From JAABTH01 sp964492615 (GTDB lineage Bacteria > Bacillota > Dethiobacteria > DTU022), in assembly GCA_964492615.1 (NCBI GenBank), contig CAZBKZ010000002.1, positions 1 to 64,000 on the forward strand: a stretch of 64,000 nucleotides of DNA, written 5' to 3'. Position 1 is the stretch's first letter. The number at the start of each line of letters is the position of its first letter. The notes under the pieces were generated by a model. That model made no database searches and was not told the DNA's origin. It saw only the letters and a program-made list of their open reading frames with translations. Position numbers and translations under genes: made by a program. Shown here one piece after another: positions 6,357 to 14,331 of the stretch.

Positions 6357-9074
6357 GTGCTAAAAAAAGTTATAACGGTAAATGGATTGGAAAGAACCCT
6401 AATTGTTGAGCCGGAAAGAAGTTTGGCAAGTGTTCTCAGGGAACAGCTTTTACTGACAGGCTGTAAAGTCGGTTGCAACCAGGGTCAGTGCGGGTGCTGT
6501 TCAGTGGTTCTTGATGGCGAGGTTGTCCGTTCCTGCGTAACGAAGATGAAGCGGGTACCTGATTATGCTGAAATTTGGACCATTGAGGGGATCGGAACCG
6601 CCCAAAACCTGCATCCCTTGCAGGTGGCCTGGATGGCCTATGGTTGTGCCCAGTGTGGTTTTTGCAGTCCGGGCTTTATCATGTCGGCCAAGGTTTTACT
6701 GGAGAAGAACCCCGATCCGACCAGGGAGGAAGTTAGAGACTGGTTCCAGAAAAACCGCAATGCCTGCCGTTGTACCGGTTACAAGCCGCTTGTTGATGCA
6801 GTGATGGCGGCGGCCAAGGTTCTGCGGGGCGAAATGCACAAGGAAGAGCTGCTCTACAAACCGGTGGGCAACAAAATTTACGGCACTAATTACCACCGTC
6901 CTTCGGCGATGCAAAAAGTTACCGGAACCTGGGACTACGGCGCCGATGTAGCCTTGCAGATGCCCTCTGACACCCTGCGTCTGGCCCTGGTGCAGGCCGA
7001 AGTTTCACATGCAAACATCAAGGGTATTGATACATCTGAAGCGGAAAAGATGCCCGGTGTTTATCAGGTTATCACCCACAAGGATGTAAAAGGTAATAAC
7101 CGGATTAATGGTATGGTTACTTTCCCCTCAAACAAGGGAGATGGTTGGGATCGCCCCATCCTTTGTGATGAAAAAGTTTTTCAATACGGTGACACCATTG
7201 CCATAGTTGCCGCCGATACGGTTGAGCATGCCAGGGCGGCAGCCAAAGAAGTTAAAGTGGATCTGGAAGTTTTACCTGCCTATATGAGCGCACCGGCGGC
7301 CATGGAGTCCGATGCTATAGAGATTCACCCTGGAACTCCAAATGTTTATTTTGAGCAGGGTGTTGAAAAGGGAGAAGACCCGAAACCCTTCATGGAGAAC
7401 AGCGATCTTGTAACTGTAGAGGTTAGCACGATCTGCAGCCGTCAGCCTCATCTAATGTTGGAACCAGACTGTGGTTCTGCCTATTTTGATGAAGAAGGAC
7501 GGTTAACCATCCACTCCAAGAGTATCGGTATTTACCTGCACCGCGATATGATTTACGAAGGGCTGGGCATTGAGCCAGAAAATCTACGTATTGTGGCCAA
7601 TCCCACCGGCGGCACCTTTGGGTATAAATTCTGCCCCACCAACGAAGCTTTACTCGGTGTGGCATGCATGGCTACCGGAAAACCAGTCTCTCTTGTATTT
7701 GACATGCACCAGACCATTACCTATACCGGAAAACGCTCTCCCGGCTTTGTAACTTGCAAATTGGCTGCAGATAAGGAAGGTAAACTGTTGGCGATGGAGT
7801 CAGATTGGACCATTGATCATGGCCCGTACTCAGAATTTGGAGATCTACTGACCTTGCGCCTCGCTCAGTTTATAGGGGCCGGTTATGATATCCCCAATAT
7901 TAAGGGTAAAGGACGCACAGTTTGTACTAATCACGCCTGGGGAGCCCCCTTCAGAGCCTACGGCTCACCGCAGTCTTTCCTGGCTTCTGAAACGGCAATG
8001 GATGAGTTGGCGGAAAAACTGGGCATGGACCCCTTCGACCTGCGCTTTAAAAACATCTATCGTCCCGGAGCGACCACACCGTCACAGCAGGTGCCGGATG
8101 TTTACTGTTTTGAGGATATGTTTAACAAGCTTAGGCCTCACTGGGAAGAAGCGAAAAAACGCTGCAGCGACTTTAACAAACTCGGAAAAAAACGTGGTGT
8201 TGGGCTTTCCCTTGGCATTTACGGTTGCGGCACCGACGGCCCCGATACCTCGGAAATATTTGTGGAACTGACAAAAGAAGGGGTTACCGTTGGCAGCACC
8301 TGGGAAGATCATGGGCAAGGGGCAGATATCGGCACCTTGACCCATGCCCACGAAACCTTGCGTCAGGCAGGAATCAAGCCGGAGCAGATCAGACTGGTCA
8401 TGAACGATATGGCCCTTTCACCCGATAGCGGCCCCTCAGGCGGGAGCCGGCAAAACCTGGTGACCGGTAATGCACTCAGGGTTGGCAGTGAAAGACTCAT
8501 TGAAGCGATGCGTAAGGAGGACGGAACATTCCGCACCTATGACGAGATGGTTGCAGAAAATATACCGCTACGTTATGAGGGTAAGTGGACTGCAAGCATG
8601 TGCACCATGTGTGATGCTGAAAAAGGGCAGGGGGATCCTTTTGCCGGATATGTTTACGAACTCTTTATGCCCGAGGTGGAAGTTGACCTTGAATCGGGCA
8701 AGGCAAAAGTGGTTAAGTTTACCACGGTTGTAGACTGCGGCACCATTTCGAACAAGAGTGCAGTAGACGGCCAAATCTACGGAGGGTTGGCCCAGGGCAT
8801 AGGTCTGGCTCTTTCCGAGGACTTTGACGATTTGGAAGTTCACACTAACCTCCTGAAATGCGGACTTCCCTATATTAAGGATGTTCCCGATGACATGGAG
8901 ATCATTTACAATGTTGAGCCGCGCCCCCATGGGCCTTATGGCGCTTCCGGAGTCGGTGAAGGCCCGTTGACCGCACCTCACCCGGCTATACTTAACGCAA
9001 TCTATAATGCCTGCGGTGTCAGGATTTATGATATTCCAGCACTCCCGGAAAAGATTAAAGCCAAGCTTAAATAA
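6357..9074 (+). CDS. mop: Mop-type molybdenum aldehyde oxidoreductase
   Basis: This 905-residue enzyme oxidises aldehydes to carboxylic acids at a molybdopterin centre and passes electrons through two [2Fe-2S] clusters. The plant-type cluster uses Cys40, 45, 48 and 60; the second uses Cys100, 103, 137 and 139. These numbers are the same as in the Desulfovibrio gigas enzyme as I know it, and the length (905 against 907) also agrees. The catalytic glutamate is Glu868 in GVGEG. There is no FAD domain, so electrons must leave to a partner. It starts with GTG after GAGGAG. Downstream genes on the same strand are the accessory set usually found with DVU_1559-like enzymes, so they probably form one functional unit. 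Confidence 0.93.
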   Translation: MLKKVITVNGLERTLIVEPERSLASVLREQLLLTGCKVGCNQGQCGCCSVVLDGEVVRSCVTKMKRVPDYAEIWTIEGIGTAQNLHPLQVAWMAYGCAQCGFCSPGFIMSAKVLLEKNPDPTREEVRDWFQKNRNACRCTGYKPLVDAVMAAAKVLRGEMHKEELLYKPVGNKIYGTNYHRPSAMQKVTGTWDYGADVALQMPSDTLRLALVQAEVSHANIKGIDTSEAEKMPGVYQVITHKDVKGNNRINGMVTFPSNKGDGWDRPILCDEKVFQYGDTIAIVAADTVEHARAAAKEVKVDLEVLPAYMSAPAAMESDAIEIHPGTPNVYFEQGVEKGEDPKPFMENSDLVTVEVSTICSRQPHLMLEPDCGSAYFDEEGRLTIHSKSIGIYLHRDMIYEGLGIEPENLRIVANPTGGTFGYKFCPTNEALLGVACMATGKPVSLVFDMHQTITYTGKRSPGFVTCKLAADKEGKLLAMESDWTIDHGPYSEFGDLLTLRLAQFIGAGYDIPNIKGKGRTVCTNHAWGAPFRAYGSPQSFLASETAMDELAEKLGMDPFDLRFKNIYRPGATTPSQQVPDVYCFEDMFNKLRPHWEEAKKRCSDFNKLGKKRGVGLSLGIYGCGTDGPDTSEIFVELTKEGVTVGSTWEDHGQGADIGTLTHAHETLRQAGIKPEQIRLVMNDMALSPDSGPSGGSRQNLVTGNALRVGSERLIEAMRKEDGTFRTYDEMVAENIPLRYEGKWTASMCTMCDAEKGQGDPFAGYVYELFMPEVEVDLESGKAKVVKFTTVVDCGTISNKSAVDGQIYGGLAQGIGLALSEDFDDLEVHTNLLKCGLPYIKDVPDDMEIIYNVEPRPHGPYGASGVGEGPLTAPHPAILNAIYNACGVRIYDIPALPEKIKAKLK

Positions 9075-9104
9075 AAGGTCGGTTTTGTGGGTTCACCTTG
9101 AGGA

Positions 9105-9132
9105 GAACTGTCGTATCTTGTGGCGACAGTTC
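9105..9132 (+). other. intercistronic hairpin
   Basis: Perfect 9-base arms (GAACTGTCG and CGACAGTTC) around a 10-base loop between mop and the flavin/Fe-S gene. There is no T-tract, so it looks like an mRNA-stabilising or processing hairpin more than a terminator. Confidence 0.5.
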
Positions 9133-9185
9133 GCTTCAACCGCTATCATCATGCAACATAGACCGATTCAAAGGGAGAGCTCAGG

Positions 9186-11532
9186 ATGGATCATAATTAT
9201 TTGCACGAGGTAGAGGCTAAATGCACACAGGATCAGCAGCCAGGATGTGTGGCAGGTTGTCCTGTCCATGTTGACATTCCAGCATTGATTGCAGCTGTAA
9301 AAAAAAGGCGATTACTCGAAAGGTTTTGCCGTATTTAGAAAACATGTACCATTTCCCGGGATCATCAGCCATATTTGCAACCAGCCCTGTCAACTATCGT
9401 GCAAAAGGTCTGAGATAGATCATCCTGTTGCAATTAATATCATGGAGCGGGTTTGTGTGCTGACTGGGGATGGCAGTTTGTCGGAAAGGTCGGGCGCCCT
9501 GCCGGTGAAAGAACGCAACAAAAAAGCAGCTGTTATCGGAGCCGGTTTAAGCGGCCTTACTGTTGCATGGGAGTTGGTAAAAAAGGGTTACCCTGTAACC
9601 ATCTTCGAGCTTTCAGAACAGCCTGGAGGAAAAATTTTAAAAGAATCTGAAGAACGAATGCCGCGTCATATTATTGAAAAAGATTTTGCCCCGCTAATCA
9701 ACAACTCCATGCTTGAAACCTGTTGGGGCTCCGGGGTTGGTGTCAGCGGCGGGATGGTTAACTTTGCCGATCTCCTTGCCCGTTATGATGCCATTTACCT
9801 AGGTACAGGTTCAAACTACGCGCTTCCTGCAGGGGTGGATCTCACCTTTGATGAGCAGGGGTTCCCCAGTCATGATCCAAAAACCCTGGCAACGGCAATT
9901 GACAAGGTCTTCATCGGCGGCAGCCTAATCCTGGAGAGCGAGAAAAGATCACCCATTGAATCAGTTAGCCATGGTAAAATAGCTGCTCTTTCTATTGACC
10001 GTTTCCTGCAGGGCGTATCACTGACTGCAGGGCGCTCACGAGAAGGGGCTTATGAAACCCTACTCTATACATCACTTAAAGGCATTTCCCCTGAACCTGT
10101 ATATATTGAAGATCGACCGGGAGAATTACCAAATTCGGAACAAACTTTACAGGAGGCAAATCGCTGCCTTTTATGTACCTGCCTTGAATGTGTAAAGGCC
10201 TGCCCCTACCTGGAGCATTATGGGTCATACCCGAAAAAGTATGTCAGGGAGATTCACAATAACCTGATTATCATTAAAGGTGGGCGTGGCGCAAATGAAA
10301 AGATCAATAGCTGCAGTCTCTGCGGTTTATGTGCCGAAGTTTGTCCTGGCAATTTAGACATGGGCGAGTTTTGTTTCAAAGCCCGGAAGAAGATGGTCGA
10401 GACTGGCAAAATGCCCCCTTCAGCGCACGATTTTGCCTTGCAGGATATGGCATTCAGCACAAGTGAGCTGGTTGCCCTGCATAGGCACCAACCGGGTTTT
10501 AGCAAGAGCAGGGCCCTGTTTTTTCCCGGTTGCCAGTTAAGTGCTTCATCTCCACATTATGTAGGAAGGCTTTATACTTACCTGAGGGAAAAAATTGATG
10601 GTGGAGTTGGTTTGAGTCTCAGTTGCTGCGGCGCGCCTGCCCAATGGGCGGGCAGGGAAGACCTTTTTAATGAAAATATTGATTTACTGAAAAAAAACTG
10701 GACCGCATTAGGCAACCCGGCCATTATTACCGGCTGCCCGACCTGCTTCAGTGTTTTCAGAAAGGTGTTGCCCGATCTGGATTGTGAGACAATCTGGACA
10801 GTTCTTGACCGGGTTGGCCTGCCAGAAAACAGCGGTGCCGGGGTTAAGATGAAAAAACTGGCTGTTCACGATGCCTGCACCACAAGGTACGACAAACCTC
10901 TGCAAAATAGTATTCGTAACATTTTACTTGCTCTTGGGCACCAGGTACAAGAGCTTGAAAACAGCCGGGAGACAACAACCTGTTGTGGTTATGGCGGTTT
11001 GATGAGTTATGTTAACCGTGAGGTTGCCCGTAAAGTGGTTGAAAAGCGTATCGCCGAAAACCCTGAAGATTACCTGGCATACTGTGCCATCTGCCGCGAC
11101 CATTTTGCGGCCCGGGGCAAAAGAACTTACCACCTTCTTGATCTCATTTTTGGCAGTTCTGACCACGACCTTGCAGGCGATCAAGGCCCTGGTTTTTCAA
11201 AACGCCAGGAAAACCGCTACCGCTGCAAGAAGAGCCTCTTAAAAAAAGTCTGGGGTGAAGAGATTCAAACCAGGGAGCCTGGCTTTGAACTGGCCATCAG
11301 CGCCGCCGTGCGCAGCAGCATGGAGGAGAGGATGATTCTTACCGGTGATATAATCGAAGTGATCAGTCATGCCCGCAGCAGTGGAAATGTAATGGAAAAT
11401 ACTGAAACAGGGACCATGGTCGCTTACTATAAACACCGCAACGTTACCTACTGGGTTGAATTCACCGTGGAAAACGAAAGTATCTATCACATTCAAAAAG
11501 CGTACAGCCACCGCCTAGTAATTAAGGGGTAA
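9186..11532 (+). CDS. pyridine nucleotide-disulfide oxidoreductase/dicluster-binding protein, frameshifted at an A8 run
   Basis: The ATG at 9186 has a good ribosome site. Its frame stops at TAG 9336-9338, but dropping one A from the A8 run at 9299-9306 joins it to the long frame that continues to 11532, giving about 781 residues. The joined protein has an N-terminal Cys-rich domain of the GltD/NfnB type (CVAGCPVHVDIP, then CNQPCQLSC), a Rossmann FAD motif VIGAGLSGLTVAWE (about 116-129), two [4Fe-4S] motifs (about 327-339 and 376-386), and two CCG domains (LSCCGAPAQ, TTCCGYGG) like heterodisulfide reductase. This composition is that of the electron-transfer partner found beside Mop-type enzymes. 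The shift may be a sequencing error, a real mutation or slippage; the intact part from 9442 still covers the FAD and Fe-S domains. Confidence 0.85.
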
Positions 11533-11543
11533 AGGAGAACCAA

Positions 11544-11738
11544 ATGAGTGAAACCAGTAAAATATTATGCAGCCGCTGCGGTATTTACTTGACCATGGGC
11601 ACGGTTACCCTTACCTACCTGGAGGCCAGTTTCCCGGCTGAACTTTACAAGTGCGCTAAATGCGGCCTGGTCTACATCCCCGAGGATTTGGCTCTGGGCA
11701 AGATGGCGCAGGTAGAGAAAACACTGGAAGACAAGTAA
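11544..11738 (+). CDS. DVU_1557-type small redox protein (zinc ribbon)
   Basis: A 64-residue protein with two CxxC pairs (Cys9/12 and Cys37/40) that should bind a metal, either zinc or a rubredoxin-like iron. It starts 11 bases after the flavin/Fe-S gene with an AAAGGAG site. Its size, the CSRCGIYL and KCAKCGLVYIPE motifs and its place fit the family found with DVU_1559-like aldehyde oxidoreductases. The role is not established; an electron carrier or a cofactor-insertion helper are both possible. Confidence 0.8.
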   Translation: MSETSKILCSRCGIYLTMGTVTLTYLEASFPAELYKCAKCGLVYIPEDLALGKMAQVEKTLEDK

Positions 11739-11770
11739 ACCAGCGGTATGTTTTAGGAGGTTAAAAGAAA

Positions 11771-12070
11771 ATGGTTAATAGAAAAACCGGGCCTGATCCG
11801 GAGGAAGAGCGCGCTGAAGTAATCGAGGCTGACACTGTCACTATTGAAGTAGTTGACAAGACAACAGGCTGCCTTTATCGCCGACAGGTTCCCCTGTGTT
11901 ATCACGAAAATAGCAACGGAATCATACTAAAGGGCGAAAATCTTGAAGGGAAAAGTGCGGTTCTCGCGTTGCTGTCCGACCAAGCTCTTGCTAAATACAG
12001 TGACTTGATCGGGATGGGGCCGGATGCACCTACGCATCATAGTACTGAGAAAAAAAAGAGCAAAAGTTGA
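11771..12070 (+). CDS. small hypothetical protein of the Mop cluster
   Basis: I do not recognise this 99-residue protein. It is rich in acidic residues at the start, has a beta-strand-like middle (DTVTIEVVDKTTGCLYRR) and a lysine-rich tail. Two cysteines are present. The start has an exact AGGAGG site. It is 32 bases behind the small redox gene and belongs to the same transcript, so a role in maturing or docking the Mop-type enzyme is plausible but unproven. Confidence 0.65.
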   Translation: MVNRKTGPDPEEERAEVIEADTVTIEVVDKTTGCLYRRQVPLCYHENSNGIILKGENLEGKSAVLALLSDQALAKYSDLIGMGPDAPTHHSTEKKKSKS

Positions 12071-12250
12071 ATGCATGCTAAAAATGAAATCCCACGACGC
12101 AGGAAAACCAGGTTATATATGAAAATGGTTTTATTTATTTAGTTGCCTTTGAAAACCATCAGTCCGGGAGGTATAGTTGTAACCGGTCAGTTTGATTGGT
12201 TTAATCATATTAATAAAAATGTGCTGTAATTATGGATGGAGGTATCGGTC

Positions 12251-12658
12251 ATGAATATTACAAAACGGGTAAATGAATTACTTTTACAAGGTCACTGCTG
12301 CAGCCAGATCATCATGAAAATGGGATTAGACAAAATGCAAAAAGAAAATGAAGATCTGGTAATCGCGATGAAAGGGTTGTCCCAGGGTATGTATGCCGGG
12401 ACTGTCTGCGGTACTCTTTCTGCCGCTTCCTGCCTGCTCTTTCTCCTCTCAGTGAGCATGGGGCAAGATATGAGCACGGAACTGACTGGTTGGTTCGAAA
12501 AAGAGTTCGGAGTAATCGATTGTCCCGAATTGCTGGGCGATGACCCTGTTGGAGCAAGCTTGAGCCTCTGTCCGGAAATCATTCAGCGAACCTTTGCCGA
12601 AGTCCTCGAAGTAGCAGAACGTTATAATCTTTCCTGGGTGGAAATAACGAATGGGTGA
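12251..12658 (+). CDS. DVU_1555-type C-GCAxxG-C-C family protein
   Basis: The protein is 135 residues from the ATG at 12251, chosen because GGAGG ends 8 bases upstream; an ATG at 12236 overlaps that site. The cysteines lie at 16/17 (GHCCSQ), 53 (VCGTLSAA), 61, 91 and 107, the spread typical of the C-GCAxxG-C-C redox family, which is thought to bind a metal or Fe-S cluster. It stands between the Mop-cluster small proteins and the CoA-ligase-like gene, the order seen near other DVU_155x clusters. Its exact job is unknown. Confidence 0.78.
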   Translation: MNITKRVNELLLQGHCCSQIIMKMGLDKMQKENEDLVIAMKGLSQGMYAGTVCGTLSAASCLLFLLSVSMGQDMSTELTGWFEKEFGVIDCPELLGDDPVGASLSLCPEIIQRTFAEVLEVAERYNLSWVEITNG

Positions 12659-12753
12659 TTGATATTTCAATAAATCCGACTATTTCCTGAGTGCAAACAT
12701 TTTGTTTGGCACTGGGGTTACAGCTTCATTGATATGAGGAGGTTACTTTAATA

Positions 12754-14025
12754 GTGCTTGAAAAAACATCGCTTGATCGATGGGTTGCAGAAAAGATTGG
12801 TCTTCAGGATGAGGATAGCCTGACCCCCCGGAAAATCTTGGCTTACCAGGATGTGATGCTTAAGAAACTGTTAGCCTATGTCAGTGTTAAAAGCCCTTTT
12901 TACAGGGAGCTCTATCGTAATGTTGATACTTCAGTTATTTCAGGCCTTGATGATCTATCCAGGTTACCCATGGTAGATGCGGGAGATCTTGTTGAACATA
13001 GCAGCCGGATGGTTTGTGTGTCACAGAAGGAAATCAGCAGAATCGTTACCCTGGAGACAACAGGAACTACCGGTTCGCCTAAAAGAGTCTATTTTACTAA
13101 CGAAGATCAGGAATTGACTATAGATTTTTTTCACCGGGGCATGCTTAACCTGATTGGCCCTTCAGACCACTTGCTGATTTTACTGCCCTGGGAAAGACCG
13201 GGAAGTGTAGGTGACCTGTTGCAAAAAGGTGTCAGGCGTATTGGCGCCGAGGTTACCTGTTACGGATTGGTGGATAGCCCTGAAAGCGTTGTAAACACAA
13301 TTATTGCAAGAGGAATAACCAGCCTGGTTGGTGTACCGGTGCAGATTTTGTCCTTGGTTTATGCTCCCGGTGCAGAAAAAGTTAACCTGGCCGCTGTGCT
13401 GTTGAGTACCGATTATGTGGCTGGCAGCTTGGCCGGTAAGATCGGACTCCGGTTTGGTTGCCCGGTTTTTGAACATTATGGGATGACCGAAACCGGGCTT
13501 GGCGGTGCGGTTTCCTGCCGGGCGTTCCAGGGGTATCACCCCCGGGCCGCTGACCTGGTTTTTGAAATAATCGATCCAAATAGCGGGGAGCTTCTTGAAA
13601 CAGGAGAAACCGGAGAAATCGTGGTTACTACCCTTACCCGTCAGGGAATGCCTTTCATTCGTTATAGAACCGGCGACAAGGGGCGTTTTCTGGCAAAACC
13701 CTGTCCCTGCGGTTCTGTTCTGCCCAGGCTTGATAAAGTTAAAGGCCGTTATTCTGAAGATGTAACTATGGGGGGGCAAACTGTTAACCTGGCTAATCTT
13801 GATGAACTTTTGTTTGCATTGGATGGAGTTATAGATTACCAGGCCGAGGTGAAAAACAATAAAGGCAAAGAGTGGATCAAGGTGAATCTTTTGGTAGCCG
13901 ATAACATTTTTAATATACCCGAGCACTTATCTTATGATGGCATAGATATCTACATTGATTGTGAAATAATTACCTTAAATGAAGCACCGGTTTACAGGAA
14001 AAGAAAATTTGTTAATACTAATTAA
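12754..14025 (+). CDS. DVU_1553-type AMP-dependent synthetase/ligase (PaaK-like)
   Basis: This 423-residue protein is an adenylate-forming enzyme like phenylacetate-CoA ligase. The ATP motif TTGTTGSPK lies at 102-110, the HYGMTETG motif at 241-248, and a GDKGRF segment precedes the C-terminal subdomain. It starts with GTG after GAGGAGG. Such ligases are a regular member of DVU_1559-like aldehyde oxidoreductase clusters. It could activate the acid made by the oxidoreductase to a CoA ester, or adenylate a cofactor precursor; sequence does not decide. Confidence 0.85.
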   Translation: MLEKTSLDRWVAEKIGLQDEDSLTPRKILAYQDVMLKKLLAYVSVKSPFYRELYRNVDTSVISGLDDLSRLPMVDAGDLVEHSSRMVCVSQKEISRIVTLETTGTTGSPKRVYFTNEDQELTIDFFHRGMLNLIGPSDHLLILLPWERPGSVGDLLQKGVRRIGAEVTCYGLVDSPESVVNTIIARGITSLVGVPVQILSLVYAPGAEKVNLAAVLLSTDYVAGSLAGKIGLRFGCPVFEHYGMTETGLGGAVSCRAFQGYHPRAADLVFEIIDPNSGELLETGETGEIVVTTLTRQGMPFIRYRTGDKGRFLAKPCPCGSVLPRLDKVKGRYSEDVTMGGQTVNLANLDELLFALDGVIDYQAEVKNNKGKEWIKVNLLVADNIFNIPEHLSYDGIDIYIDCEIITLNEAPVYRKRKFVNTN

Positions 14026-14053
14026 ATTATAGGTGAGTTTTGTAGCATTTCCT

Positions 14054-14071
14054 TATGACATTATTGACATA
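14054..14071. promoter_or_regulatory. candidate operator 1 upstream of fdhA
   Basis: TATGAC-ATTATT-GACATA, one base off the TATGTC-N6-GACATA palindrome seen at 5558 and 25170. It lies in the 306-base gap 14026-14331 in front of fdhA. A second related site follows 56 bases later, giving a tandem arrangement. The rest of the gap is AT-rich and I see no gene in it. Confidence 0.5.
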
Positions 14072-14127
14072 ATGATGGCATTGTGTTATATTTCAAAAGG
14101 TTGTTTATTGCTTTTTTTTATTGCCAT

Positions 14128-14145
14128 TATGTCATAAACTGCATA
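14128..14145. promoter_or_regulatory. candidate operator 2 upstream of fdhA
   Basis: TATGTC-ATAAAC-TGCATA: first half exact, second half 4 of 6 compared with GACATA. It lies 74 bases after the first site in start-to-start distance and 187 bases before the fdhA start. Its value rests on the pair, not on the single site. Confidence 0.35.
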
Positions 14146-14331
14146 GTGCTTATAAGAGCGTGGTAGCATAACTGTATTTAAGAAACAATTACCATAGATA
14201 TTTTTATTCAAAGAAATAAGACTTTAAATTTTTTTTTACTTAACTTAGCAGTATGCGGTTTTTGCCTCACATTTTTATTGAAGGCGAGGTTATAATTCCA
14301 GCCTATATTTAACAACAAAGGAGGAACGGTA

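Noticed and set aside
9442..9527. Independent start (MERVCVLTGD) for the flavin/Fe-S protein
   Set aside because: Conserved cysteine-rich sequence of the same domain continues upstream in this frame, and a proper start with a ribosome site lies at 9186; a frameshift explains the break better.
13180..13926. 248-codon open frame on the minus strand
   Set aside because: It is antisense to the CoA-ligase-like gene, whose motifs are clear; the antisense translation shows no domain.
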